64,000 nt of DNA from Pempheris klunzingeri (GCF_042242105.1 NC_092025.1:14870309-14934308), one strand, 5' to 3'; numbered from the stretch's first letter, positions 25,246-43,835 are shown. The notes: a model not told the origin generated them from the letters alone. Numbers and translations are program-made.

Positions 25246-25649
25246 CTGTATAGGTATATGTCACTGGTAGTAATCCTGTTTTTTCACTTAAATAAGATTT
25301 GGAATGCAGGACTTCACAGTTCACTCTCACTGTTACTCTGGTCTGATCTGCAGGTCTGGAGTTATCTGTTGACTCAATACTGAAAAATGTTCTTGAAACT
25401 ATATCCATGACTAGATGAACCCATCTTTAGCTCTCACTGTCAGCGACTGCTCCTGCCTCAATGACAATATAGTTCATCTGTCTGTGCCGTCAGCAACAGA
25501 CAATATGACAGATAAAAACAACTCATTTCTCATCTGACTTCTGTGTGGTTAGGGTTTTGTTAGGTTTGGTGACTTAATTAAAGAGACCAATTATTTTTTT
25601 CCTTATAGCCTTGGCGGTAGCATTAAAACTTAAACTCAATATATATATT

Positions 25650-26930
25650 GAATTGAATGCCTTTTATTGTCATTGCATCGTTAAAAACCATATTACGAAG
25701 TTTTATAGTGCTACTCCTGTAAAGTGCTCATCACATATTCACACACACATTCACACAGTAATGAAAAAGTAGCATAGCATAAAATAAATGTGTTAGTCCT
25801 CTTGAAAATATTGCACATTGTCCCACATAAGGTAAAACATTCATTTTGAATACTGAACTCTATTCAAAATGTGGGGATGTGGGGAAGAAGCTGTTATTGA
25901 GTCTGCTAGTCTGAGATTTCAATGATCTGTAGCGCCGCCCGGAGGGCAGCAGGTCAAACAGGTGGTGTTCTGTGTGTGAACAATCCCCGATGATGGCTGA
26001 GGCTCTGCTGAGGTAGCGGCTTTTAGCTCTTCCAGGGAGGTGAGAGGGCAGCCAATGATTTTCTGGGCTGTGTTCACTACCCTCTGCTGAGAAGCCAGCG
26101 GACCAGGCGGTGATGCAGTTCACCAGGATGCTCTCTGTGGATGAGCGGCCACTAGCAACTGTTTGTTCAGTCCATTTCTTTTCAGCAATGACAGAGAAAA
26201 AGAAATGTGGGTCGCCAGGAATTTGAAATTTTGAACCCATTCCACAGAATTACCATTGATAAATAGTGGTGGTGGGTCTCTGCTGTGCTTCCTGAGGTCA
26301 ATGATAAGTTGGTTGTTTGTGTTTTAAGTGTCAGGTTGTTAGTTGAGCACCAACTTGCCAATTTCTGGACTCTGATATCGGCCCAACTACTGTGGAATCA
26401 CTGGCAGATTTTATGATGGTGTTTGTTAAATAAGATGGTGTGCAGTCATATGTGTACAGTGAGTACAGTGTTGGGCTCAGCACACAGCCTTGGGGTGAGC
26501 CGATGGTGGAGGAGTGATGGTGTCCAAGCTTGACAGTCTGTGGGCGGTTTGTAAGAAATTTTTTAATCCAGTTGCAGGTGTGAGTGAGGAAGCCGGGATC
26601 AGACAGCTCGCTGGTCAGTATAGACAGGATGATTGTGTTGAATGCAGAGCTGTAATCAATGAGGAGCATCCTCACATAGTGCTGTGCTCCAGGTGGATGA
26701 GTGCTGAGTGGAGAGCTATGGTCCTCTGCAGATCTGCCTTGTCTGTAAGCAAACTGGTGAGGGTCGAAGGCTAAGGGGAGACTAGATTGGAGGTGTTTTA
26801 GTACAAGTGTCTGTAAACATTTCACAATGATGGGTGTGAGTGCAACCGGCCTGTAATCATTTAGACTGTGAATGGTGGATTTCTTGGGCACAGGGATGAT
26901 GAGTGATGCACAGCTACGATGTGGACACGT
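25650..26930 (-). mobile_element. L2/CR1-type LINE, 5'-truncated and decayed
   Basis: The minus strand encodes a reverse-transcriptase fragment at 26,331-26,891. In order it shows [75 protein letters not shown] and SDSTVVG. The catalytic FADD box is altered (SASD), and frame breaks separate it from the downstream C-terminal part at 25,860-26,100 (HHLFDLLPSGRRYRSLKSQT, LNNSFFP). The 5' half (endonuclease) is absent. The 3' end is near the TTGAATTGAATGCC stretch at about 25,650. Motif order fits the L2/CR1/Rex1 group; the exact family is uncertain. It is not active. Confidence 0.85.
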
Positions 26931-27179
26931 TCCGGATGAGCTCGTTGGCGTTTGCTTCTGACATGTTGTAGGTGAGCTACAGCTGTGCTAGTGTTAGCGT
27001 CTGGTGGAATGTGTTATAATCAGGTCAACATTTTCTCCAACACGATGGTTCATGACCGATTACCTCAACCCATTTTTAGCTATCTAGCTATATGTTTCAA
27101 TGATGTACATACACAATCTTTAGCACACGTTAGGATAATAATATAGAATAAACCATGGAATGCATTAAACCATAATGTT

Positions 27180-27700
27180 TGTCAGTGAAATACCTGCATT
27201 CTCAGTCTAGTTTCCAAATGTTTCTGCTCTGTGGCTTAGACTGAAAAACTGAAGAAAGCTTGATTTTTTTTTTTTTTTATGGTTGAATGAATTTGAAATA
27301 TGTTAAAATAGCACAATGAGCTCTCCTATACTAATTACATTTAGCTAGATTGTCCTATCCATAGTGTATTGATTTATAAAATTTATTCTGGAGCCTACAA
27401 TAAGAACATCAGTGCACTTCAGCCAAACTCTTAAAGAACAACATTGTCAATACTGAGCAGGAAAAGTAACCAGTCTGTACCAAAGTTCTCTGTCTGCAGC
27501 AGCTCCATGCACATCTTGGTGACGATCAGCTCAGCTTTCAGCTCATTCAGTCGGCTCTCACTGTCCTTCATCCTGGCCTCCGTGATCCTCAGCTCCACCG
27601 TGAGCTCCACCACAGTGTCTCTCAGTGCTCTCACCTCCACCCAGATGTCAGGGGTGGTTTGTGGTCTGCTCGGTCGATTCCTCAATCTGTCTTAGATAGT
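27180..27700 (-). pseudogene. Partial fossil copy of the neighbouring C1q-domain gene
   Basis: Reading on the minus strand, 27,431-27,660 matches exon 1 of the intact gene (DIWVEVRALRDTVVELTV versus DIWEEVRALRDTVVELTV). The following intron start also matches (GTDWLLFLLS versus GTVWLLFLLS in conceptual translation). A shrunken exon-3 remnant lies at about 27,190-27,240 (GTCAGTGAAATACCTG, then TCTGTGGCTTAGACTGAAAAA). The signal-peptide segment, exon 2, exon 4 and both C1q-domain exons are missing. The exon-1 match carries 28 extra codons between ELTV and ELLQ, a second coiled-coil stretch (LRITEARMKDSESRLNELKA). The promoter TATATAAG of the intact gene reads TATCTAAG here. A LINE ends about 250 bp beyond its 3' side. 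Confidence 0.8.
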
Positions 27701-27864
27701 CCACAAACTTCAGCTGGCCGAGCGAATGGGAAAAACAACAAGTGTTTCTGTTTGACACTATGATTCAAGGCCTGAGATAATTCGGTATGATATCTGAGCT
27801 GGTGAGAAAATACAAGCTGCTACAGGCTGGTGGGACACTTCTACTATAATACAGCAGTCACAGT

Positions 27865-27902
<38 letters not shown>

Positions 27903-28250
27903 ATACATTAATACACACACATACACAAACAGTCACAGAAACACACTTATCCTGATGGTAAGGCTTTTTAGTGTGACTGAGGCTTATCTGATTAAATTCA
28001 CAGATGTGAGATGTACTTTGTTTTCTCTCTGTCTCACTACTAATCTCATTCGGTCTGATATATCATAAATCAAAATAAAAACTGTCCTCTGTTAGAACAT
28101 TTTGAGTTTTTGACTTCTCATATTACGATTTTTTTATCGTACAAATTATTTGTTAAATCACTGAAGTTGAGAGAGAAGAGAAAGTTAATTTTTAATCTCT
28201 TGAGCCTTCTGGTGGGAACCAAAATACTTTAACTCAGTGTGGACGACAAA
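27701..28250 (-). repeat. Duplicated 5' flank of the C1q gene
   Basis: This segment matches 30,414-30,820, the region upstream of the intact C1q gene. Shared blocks include AGCTGGCCGAGCGAATGGGA, GATTCAAGGCCTGAGATAAT, GGTGAGAAAATRCAAGCTGC, TGTGACTGAGG.TTATCTGATTA and CTCTTGAGCC.TCTGGTGG. With the fossil exons it defines a tandem duplication that included gene and promoter. The copy carries a (TA)n insertion at 27,868-27,899. Confidence 0.75.
27868..27899. repeat. (TA)n microsatellite
   Basis: Pure TA run inside the duplicated C1q upstream segment and absent from the other copy. Confidence 0.95.
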
Positions 28251-28430
28251 AAGGTCCCATGGGTTTCTGAACTGTGGTCAGGGGTCCAAGTCACTCAGGA
28301 TTTACAGCATACTTTGATTTGAATCCAAACAGTTACAGTATGTGAACATCGGTGCAGTTCATGGAATTGTCTCATGCTGACTCCAACACTCAAAGACAAG
28401 CAAACAGAATCCAAACACTTCAATCTTTGA

Positions 28431-28436
28431 TTTATT
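28431..28436 (-). promoter_or_regulatory. Poly(A) signal of the C1q gene
   Basis: AATAAA on the minus strand about 185 nt after the stop codon at 28,622. Confidence 0.6.
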
Positions 28437-28621
28437 TTTTTGAATGTTGTTTTCACGTGATGACACAAGAAGGAGGTCAGATTCAGAATCACAATATTCG
28501 ATGCAGGCAGTAAATGTACATAAACGTGTCGTGGAGGCAGCAGAGATCTGAATAATCACAGCATGTCCAACAACAACAGGGTTTGTGACAAATCAGTAAG
28601 ACAGCAGCCAATAAAAATTTG

Positions 28622-30375
28622 TTATAGTGGGTAAAGAAGGGAGCCACTGAAGGTGCTGTGGTTATATCCATCATCATAGACAGTATAGCCTGATGGGAGA
28701 TCCAAGTGAATGTGATCTCCTGCTCTCAGCTGCACGATGACAGAGTTGGTGACATACTCACGACCTGTGTTTTTATTCCACTCTGCAGTATACATAATTC
28801 TTTGGTTGTTCTTGTACACCCATACACCCATATGACCATATTGGTTTCCACACACAGTGAACTGGAGATAGTAGACCCCTTCAACCGGCGCTGTGAAGAA
28901 ACCTAAAGAGTAGAAAATGAAAAACAGTTGATTTATGTAGATTTATGTAGAGAACACGTACTCCTGTGACCTGCAGTATATTACCTGTAGTTGGATTGTA
29001 AGCATTGCCAATGTTGGTGAAGACCTTGCTGTATTTCAGTGTGATGTCGACGTTGTACGGTCCAACAAGTCCTGTATTAGTCAGAGCCGTGTAAAAGGCC
29101 ACCTTTGGTTTCCCTGTTAAATCCATTTAAATAAAATGGATCATTTACGTCATTAAACTTAACCTGGACTAAATAAATGATGCGGATGAGTAGATACAAT
29201 CATCACCTGCATTTTCTTTCTCCAGCTGGTCAATCCTGGACTTGCTGAGGAGGATTTCACTCTCACTGCTGCTCAGTCTGGTCCGCATGTCTGAGAGTTA
29301 ATGACAGATAATTACAGAGCAGAGCAGCCATCAAAATAGCTAAGTGTTAACATGCACAGTGCATCACGTACAGTATGGTCTCCAGAGGAAGCATACAGAC
29401 TTTAGTGATCATCTGGATTTTTCTTCTGGAAACCACCACGAGGTCAACATTTGTGGTTTTGAGTTAATTATCTCAACAACTGTTGGGTGGACTGCCTTGA
29501 AGTTTAACCACTTTGGTGATCTCTTAACTTTTCATGTGGTGAAACAACACTTCATACTTCAGATGTGTTCACAGGTGCACCAGGAAAATATGTTATATAT
29601 CATATTTGTCAGTGAAATACCTGTATTCTCTTTTTCTAGGTCACTTGTTTTGCTCTCGGTGGCAGTCAGTCCAGTTTCCAAAGATTCCAGTTCTGTGGCT
29701 TGCACTGAAAAATAAGTTTGATTTTTGTTTGTAAATGGTTAAGTGAATTTCTAAACCAGTATAAAAAAGAAACACAATGAACTCTGTTGTATTTTTTGTT
29801 AAATGTTGCTGAATTATCTCATTCATATGATATAGATTTTGAAATATTTATTCTGGAGCTCACAGTAAGTGCAACGATACACTGGTACACTTCACCACCT
29901 GAGTTATCTTTCTCCAGCTGGTCAATCCTGGACTTGCCGAGGTTAAGTTCACTCTCACTCTTACTCAGTCTGGTCTGCAAGTCTGAAGGTGCAATTACAG
30001 AGTGAAAATGGGTGAACTAGAAACTACTGCAAATGTGCAATGACAAGACTAAACCATAATAATTGACAAAGTAGGTCATTTGTCTGTGCCGACTAATTGT
30101 GTGTCCTGTGCACGGACACATAATCAATCAAGCTCTGAAAGGACAACATTACGATCACTCAGCAGGAAAAGTAACCAGACTGTACCTGCATTGTCTTTCT
30201 GCAGCAATTCCAAGAGCACCGTGAGCTCCACCACAGTGTCTCTCAGTGCTCTCACTTCCTCCCAGATGTCTTTGGTGAGTGGCTTTGTGGTCTCAGCACC
30301 TCTTGACCCACACAGGCCGAGCAGCAACAGCAGCAAGCCAAGAACAGCCCTCATTGTCCAGTCACTTGTCTTCAT
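28622..30375 (-). CDS. Secreted C1q-domain protein with modular coiled coil (six exons)
   Basis: Exons are 30,186-30,375; 29,899-29,982; 29,621-29,704; 29,207-29,290; 28,985-29,113; 28,622-28,902. All junctions are GT-AG and phase 1, giving about 283 aa. Residues 1-26 look like a signal peptide (RAVLGLLLLLLGLCGSRGAE). Residues 30-147 are heptad-rich coiled coil: exons 2, 3 and 4 are each exactly 84 nt (28 codons), and exons 2 and 4 are clear duplicates (KSRIDQLEKDN, KSRIDQLEKEN). The C1q jelly-roll domain fills 148-283, with NAYNPTTGFFTAPVEGVYYL and ending STFSGSLLYPL. There is no collagen repeat, so this is the coiled-coil C1q-like type expanded in fish, presumably secreted as trimers; the ligand is unknown. 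A dispersed repeat sits in intron 3. Confidence 0.9.
29375..29560 (+). repeat. Teleost dispersed repeat in C1q intron 3
   Basis: Contains GGTCAACATTTGTGGTTTTG, TCTCAACAACTGTTGGGTGG, ACTGCC and TTTGGTGATCTCTTAACTTT. These are blocks of a repeat family I recognise as common in fish. The copy at 58,230-58,590 carries a neighbouring part of the same family. Class unknown; no coding capacity. Confidence 0.55.
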
Positions 30376-30405
30376 GAAGGTTTGTAGTTCTTAGTTTGCA
30401 GAGTT

Positions 30406-30413
30406 CTTATATA
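30406..30413 (-). promoter_or_regulatory. TATA box of the C1q gene
   Basis: TATATAAG on the minus strand, 31 nt before the ATG at 30,375. A start site about 25-30 nt downstream would leave only a very short 5' leader. The equivalent site in the fossil copy has lost the motif. Confidence 0.65.
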
Positions 30414-30829
30414 GTCCACAAACATCAGCTGGCCGAGCGAATGGGAAAAACAGATGTTTCTGTTTGACACTGAGATTCAAGGCCTGAGATAATTCAGTTT
30501 GCTGGTGAGAAAATGCAAGCTGCTACACAAACACTCACAGAACACACTTATTCTGATCTTACGGCCTATTAATGTGACTGAGGGTTATCTGATTAGATTC
30601 ACAGAAGTGAATTTTTAAATTAAATTAATTAAATTAAAATGAAATTTTTCCTCAGTCTGTCTCACTATAAACTTAATTTAAACTTAATTTTATCTGATAT
30701 AATATGAATGAAATCAAACAAATTTTGAGTGTTTTGCATCTCAAATCGTGATTTTTTTTATCAAGTTCAGAGAAAGTAACATCTGATCTCTTGAGCCCTC
30801 TGGTGGTAACCAAAATATTTAATCTCAAG

Positions 30830-33490
30830 TGAAGTACGCCAAACTAATACAACCAGTTGCATTAAGCAGCATGAAATACTTTTTTGACATTACTGCGCGC
30901 ATGGAAAAACTTACAATAAAAGAAAGCAGCCTCTCTAAAGTAAATCCTTAAAGTAATCTGTAAAGAAAACACTCCATATTGCAAAATTGATGGAAAAAAA
31001 GGCAAATGACGCTTTGTATCTTCAAGGCTTTTTCTAAAATATTCACATTTTGTGCTACAGCCGACGATGGATGTATGAGCAAGCGAATCAAACTTCAAGG
31101 TGCAATGTTACGATGAAGAAGTATGTCCCAATTGTCTTCTTCTGCATGGAAAGTATGTACTTTGTGAGGCCAGCTACAGTGTCTACTTTAGTAAAAAAGA
31201 AATAGTATGCAGATTGGAGCTCAGAGTCACTCACTGGGTATGAGGTGGATACACTCTGACAGGAACAGTGGCAATAAAAAAGAAAAAATACTGAAATCCT
31301 TCTCAATTGTTAGTATAAAACAACTTACCGGTATCCTGCACTTGGTTATCATACATCATGAATATTTCCCATGAGCCTTTTCACCACTTCAGCTGCATCA
31401 TCTAAATGTTTTAGCATTTTCAAATTTCTTAGCCTAGGGCGGATAAATCTTATTCCTGTGCTACTACTACAAGCAGTAGTCATGTCATTACCACTTCCTG
31501 ACACCATTCACTATTCTATAAATAACCATGAGACCACTCCTAACGTCTGCACAAACATCAGGCAAAGAAATATTGTTGTATGATCACTGTTGTAATGAAA
31601 TGATAAACACAAAGTAACATAAGGTTACAAAACTTTGTTGTACATGTGAATCTGTGACCTTTTTGTCGCTTCAAAGTAAATCTTATCCACTAGAGGCACA
31701 AGTACATGAAGAATCATAGAAAAATAAAACAAACATTAAATTACAATAAAGTCCCCCACAATGACAGACCTCAGGTAAATGTGCATGGTGATGTATTTAA
31801 GGACTTATAGCACAAATAAATAAGGTTGAAAATGCAAATTGAAGCACTTAAGCATGATGAAAAAAGGAATATGTCATAATCTGACACAATACAATTGACA
31901 CAAGACCAAAGATAGCCTTATTCATTTATAACCCAATCATGAGGGCAATGCTGAACTAATCATTTCTCACTGTTCAGTCCATAATGAAGTCAGTCTAATA
32001 GGCCGGTCCAAATGAAAAAACATGCAGAATCTCTGGCTTTACATTTGGTATCCAGCCTCTCCCTTTTTGAGGATGTAATTAACAAGTGTAGTACAATGAA
32101 AGTTCACTCAGGTAAGCCACTTCTATATATGTGAAATGCAGTGCACATACTGCTGAAAAGAAATCTTTACCATGCGAATTGGACTTATCTGAATTAAATG
32201 GAGATAGCCGGTTTAAAAAAGGTAAGCATTAATGGATACCATACTGAACGTCAGGAGGAGAAAAACTATGAGATTCTACTGCAGTGATTGTCTCCAACAC
32301 TAACCCTGAGGAGTATGTGAGCTGAGCAAAACAAAAGAAAAAGGAAAACGAAAAATCTGTTAAATCAATCAGGGGATGGCATCAACCCCAAACTTAAAGA
32401 TGACCCTAAAGCTAAGACACAGGAGCACAATGATACCAAATAAAAGCTTAGTAACTCAGATCATAATAGTAAAAAATAAAGTTTAAGGCACATCAAAAGT
32501 GTAGAGTACAAAATATAAAAACTTGAAATGGCAGAGCTCAAGCTTGTAACTGTACATTACATTTCTACTAACTACCATGATGAGGCACTTTTGTGCTGTT
32601 ATCAGTAAAGGCAGTTCATGAACACAGTAACAGAAACAGCAAGAAAATACAAATGAAAGACCAAAAACAAAGATCAAACACTACATTTTACACGAGTGTC
32701 ACGTCTTGAAAATGTCCCTGCACACGTCTGCTCATCAAATTTAAACTTTTCTGTGAGCCGCAATTACAACTTTTACAAAGTACTTTTGTGAGCAAAGTTA
32801 CAATGTTAATTTTCACATTACATGTTGTATTTTTAGTGATCGGTGCTACATTCAACAGTAGCTTTGTAAATGTATAATCTGAAATTTGGGCATTTGAGTT
32901 TCTATGATGTGCCATTTGAGAAGTTTGAGTAACACTTTGCTGGTTTGAAAGAAAATGACCAAAAGCTCCCATATTTACAAAATCTTAAGGATGCCTATTA
33001 GTTTATGATGAAAAAGATAATTTAACCAATTACAGTTGACGCAGGAACTCTGCCTGAAGCTGTTTTATGACAAATTTGAACTTAAACCCTGCAAAATGTT
33101 GATACAGCATTAATGTACAACTCGTCATTAAGGCATGATTCTATATCTGACCATTTTACAGCCAAGTATCCCTTAAAACCACAAAAAAAAACATCAGCAA
33201 ATCAAAACCTGTTCATACAACCCTCTTCAGCACCATATTTTGAATCAGTGTTCAACACGTTCATGTGTTCATTTTATAGAAAGGACATGTGAAAGGTGCT
33301 GTAGTGTAGCAGGTGGTACAACCTTACACGGTGGCCGTTTGTTGCTCAGAACAGATTTTAAATCTTCCCAAAGCACACAGTCATGGTGTATGTTAGTTTC
33401 AGCCAGGTAAAAATTAGCCAAACATTTTGAGAAAGCACTAAGCCACAACAGCTGCTGGTGCCCTCCTTCCTCGTCTTGAAGCACCGGGGA
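30830..33490. other. Intergenic / probable merlin 3' UTR; no other gene seen
   Basis: The merlin stop codon is at 33,491, so part of this stretch must be its 3' UTR. I could not place a convincing poly(A) signal. No exon, RNA gene or clear repeat was recognised. Confidence 0.4.
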
Positions 33491-40086
<6,596 letters not shown>

Positions 40087-40199
40087 TTTCAGGGAGTTGC
40101 TGTCAAAGAAACCTGTGAAACATAAAACAGTATTTCAGGTGTAGAACTGATTTTAGGACAAAAAATTACATTTTACATTTGACAACATTGATGCACACA

Positions 40200-40740
40200 A
40201 TAACTAAAATAGCACACTTTGATGACATTTACAATTGTTAGCTTTTGGAGAGAATAACGCCATCGCTCTTGCAACTGGGTTTTGTTGGATCACTGAATTA
40301 GCTCCCAGCCGGAGATAATTCAACGTTTCAAGCAGCTTTACAGAAAAATATGAGTTACTTCTTTGTTAAATAAAACAAGCAGCTGATGTGTAGATGAGGC
40401 CCATTACCTGCGTGTAAAGTTACAAGCTTCTGCCGTTCAAAGTCTCAGAGGAGGACCGATGCTAAGCTAACTGATATTACTAGACAGCGTTATGCCACGA
40501 AAACGGACCAAAACAAGTTGTAGAAAGAGCGGAACTTTAGGGAGTTATCCATGATGAACTCTTTCAAACTTCAACAGGTAAACTTGTTTTAAATGCCACT
40601 TGGAAACAACTTTGCTGATGTTATCGGTAGCTACGTGGTTTGGCTCGCTGGTTAGCTTGCAGTAACATATCAGGAGGACTTTCCAGAAGATTTTTGTTTT
40701 GACTCCTCGTCGCTCTACAGGTGGGAACACGAACAGCAGC
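40200..40740 (-). other. Merlin 5' region: intron and probable 5' UTR
   Basis: The first coding exon of merlin begins at an acceptor (…CACAG|GTTTC, exon start 40,112), so a further 5' exon must lie upstream. The reading frame is open back to that acceptor (FFDSNSLK before the ATG). I could not place the donor of the first exon. No other gene seen. Confidence 0.5.
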
Positions 40741-41060
40741 TTGGGATAACGCTACTGCGCATGCGCACGAATCTGGACCCATGGGTGTCGCCTTCAAGGG
40801 TAATCGGAAATAGCGAATTTCGCATTGCATTTACAGGGAACAGAGTTTGGTGGCAGCAGGGACTCAGAGCCGAGGCTCCGGTGTAGGATTATCTGTCTGG
40901 CTATTGGCAAGAAAAAGTTCATGATAATGATAAAGAATTACAAGCTGATATGAGGGAAAAAGGAAGAAATGGGCTATGGACGATCCGTTAACTGACAGTC
41001 TTTGCTAACGGAGTCGCTAACCTTGAACTGCTCCTGCTACTCCTTCCGGGTCCAGTTTTC
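40741..41060. promoter_or_regulatory. Presumed bidirectional promoter of merlin and mettl27
   Basis: Merlin (minus) and mettl27 (plus) point away from each other; their first coding exons are about 1.4 kb apart. A perfect palindrome TGCGCATGCGCA (40,756-40,767), the NRF1 consensus, lies in a locally CpG-richer stretch. CCTTCCGGG at 41,042-41,050 is an ETS-type site (CCGGAAG on the minus strand). No TATA box is seen on either side. That mix is typical of TATA-less housekeeping divergent promoters. Start sites are not known. Confidence 0.6.
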
Positions 41061-41485
41061 CTTGATAACTATAAGTGTGTCTGCAGTGGGTCCATAATGC
41101 TGTACCATCACATTTGGTAAGCAGTTAAATTAGGTTGTTTTCTAGTTGTGAATTTGTGAAGAAGAAACGGCCAGAAAAAAAGTCAGCGAGGCTGCTGTAG
41201 GTAACTCTGTCACAAACATGCATGCTGTCTCCTGTGTAATGTTAAAGTTAAGTAGCTGTTGCAGCTGGTTGTATTATGTTATAATCATTAGAGAAGTCAG
41301 ATAAGCCAGTGCTATTGTGCTAGTGTGTCAGCTAAGTTATAGTTATTTTCCAGTTGCAGTATTATGCAAAGAAAACCAGTTAAGATGTAAGCACACTGAG
41401 CTGTAAAAAATATTCAATTTACAATGTCTAAAGTATGGTGCTGTTATCTCTTGGTTTTTCCTTTCTTTGCACAGGTTTGTATATA

Positions 41486-43336
41486 ATGTCAGCTGTCACT
41501 AAGACATTTGAAAATGTGAAAGCGGTCATCTTATCAGCTCATAAATGTTCCACGTCAGGAGACAAGGTCACTTTCTACAACTCCTGGGCAGATAACTATG
41601 ACCAGGTGAGACACAAAAAGATGATATCAGCAAAATATTCCTTTTTCGCCCAATTAAAGACATGAAGTGAAACAGCAAAATTATTTTAAAAATGTGTATT
41701 TTATAAAATAAAAATGGCTTCTATTTAAGGTTTATTTAGCCAAAGGTAAATTTACAGCACTCACAGCAACTCCACAGCAAATATGTGACCGTGTGATTTT
41801 TGTTGATTTTTTGTACATAATTAATCAATATGTTCAGATACCTGTTCGTTACTGTGCTAAAAGCCACTGTTCTTTCTTAAAACTCGTTTGAATAGGATGT
41901 GGCTTTACTGGACTACCGCGCACCAAGTCTGGCAGCAAACAGCATCTCCTCCCATTTCAGTGGCGATCGTGAAACAGCTGTCATGTTGGACGTGGCCTGT
42001 GGCACAGGACTGGTGGCCAAACAGGTATAAACTCACATGACAGAGGACAAACTACTGAATTTATGAGAATCCTCTTAAAAGAAACTGTCTTGATACAGTC
42101 ATACGTAAATTTGATATTTTACAAAAGCCATTTTTTGAAAATGTTTTCTGAGTCGCATGACTAAAAATATTTTTTTTTTATAAAACATGACTTCTGTGTT
42201 GCTGTCTGACCTGTTTCAGGTTAGAAGATTAAGTATTTCCAGTGAATGTCTACAAAATGCTCTCTGCTCTCTGCTTATTTGGATCAGAACAGCATGGACC
42301 CAATCACTATTCTGTTCAAATGATTTGACCAGTATGACGTTTAACATCCGGATGTGTCGCTGTTGAACAGATGAAGAGACGCGGATTTGGACATTTTGTG
42401 GGTATTGATGGAAGTGAGGCCATGTTGAAGTTGGCCAGAGAGAGCGAGTTGTACCAGGACCTGAAGCAGTCCGTGCTTGGAGAGGAGCCACTACCTGTCC
42501 AATGGGGTAATTTAATGGTTCATTTCACAAGGGTCATTGATCACTGTGATTCAGTAGGTGATTCTCAGATGGGGTGGTTTTATTCAGTGTTATTGTAATT
42601 GCCATCATTTGTCTTTGCTATGATTATTTTATTATCTGTGTACTCTGTCACTGCTTGCCACTGTTGAAGATGTATTACATTAAAGCTGCATTTTAATCAC
42701 TGTTGTAAGTTTTAGTTTAAATTGTCAATCCTACATGTTTGCCTGCGATCAATTTAAAAAAAAACTCTAGATATTGTGGCTACTCAGTATTTTCATTACT
42801 ATCATCAGCATCAGCAGCTGTAGGAATTAGTTTTTGAACTTTGATCATCTTGTTTTGGAATTAAACTCTCTTATCTTCCTGACTCTTCTACCTCTCCCGT
42901 CTTCCTCCTGCAGGTTTGTTTGATGTGGTTGTGATTGTTGGAGCACTGAGTGTTGGTCAGGTCCCGGTTGCGGTGGTCAGAGAGTTGTGCAAGTCCACCA
43001 AACCAGGTGAGAGCATGTTTCCTGGTTTGATGCTGTCTCAGCTGCACTTCTGGCCTTTGGTTGTAATAAGCATCTCCTCACTGTAGGTGAGTTTTAACAA
43101 CACCACTGCAATGTTGCCTGTTTCCACCAGGTGGCTACGTTTGCATGACAACTAGGAGTAACAAGGACAATCTGGAATACAAAGCTGCCCTGGAGTGTGA
43201 ACTGAAGCGGATGGAGGAAGAGGGTCTCTGGACTTGTGTAGACGTCACTGAGGTGGAAGACTGGGAGAGAGCAGTGTCGGAGGTGGAGGACGGCTACATA
43301 TCTGGTGCTGTGTACCTCTATAAGAAACTACAATAA
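41486..43336 (+). CDS. mettl27: METTL27 (WBSCR27) methyltransferase-like protein
   Basis: Coding exons are 41,486-41,605; 41,896-42,024; 42,371-42,506; 42,914-43,006; 43,131-43,336. All joins are GT-AG and in frame, giving 227 aa (human 245). The exon holding the ATG starts at an acceptor (41,475), so a 5' UTR exon lies upstream. It is a class I SAM-dependent methyltransferase fold: motif I LDVACGTGLVAKQ (71-83), an acidic SAM-ribose residue in VGIDGSEAML (D96), and FDVVVIVGALSVGQVP further on. KVTFYNSWADNYDQDVALLDYRAP near the N-terminus matches the human family, shown here as separate blocks KVTFYNSWADNYDQ and DVALLDYRAP. The substrate is unknown. Its position beside CLDN3/4-like claudins matches human 7q11.23. 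Confidence 0.95.
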
Positions 43337-43542
43337 GACACTCTGCAAGAAATACAGCACAGTGCATAACCATGTAAGATGTGACATCGAACCAGCAAAG
43401 GCACAAAGCATTCAAGAAGATTGAGGGGAAAAAAAACCTTAAATACATCATTATATACTTTAAAAAGAAAGTGTCAAGGTTTTTTGACATTGTCTGTGTC
43501 TTACAGACCTGAAGTTGAAGATGTGAAGCTATATTTGGTGTG

Positions 43543-43548
43543 AATAAA
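43543..43548 (+). promoter_or_regulatory. mettl27: Poly(A) signal of mettl27
   Basis: AATAAA about 205 nt after the stop; a second AATAAA lies near 43,600. Confidence 0.65.
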
Positions 43549-43749
43549 CCTCTTCAAATTTCTATAACATCTTGAGGATATGCAGTAAAGTTTTCTTAAT
43601 AAAAAATGAAAACAAAAACAAAGGTGCGATAAATGAAGGTGCAATTTATGTCTGTTAACTTTAGTTTGTCAATATCTGCGTTATCAAAGAATAACACACA
43701 TTACATGAAGTAATTTTCCTCAGTGAAGTCCAATTATAGATTATTGATG

Positions 43750-43835
43750 AAAAGTAACCCCATTTTTTAGAAGTGTAATGTAGCATAGAATGGAAATAGT
43801 TTCTCATATCTGCACTTGAGTAAATATACTTAATT
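43750..43835 (-). repeat. Fragment of a TACTTAAGTA-type MITE
   Basis: Carries GTAGCATAGAATGGAAATAG and TGCACTTGAGTAAATATACT, blocks shared in style with 54,950-55,110 and 60,330-60,870. Confidence 0.45.
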
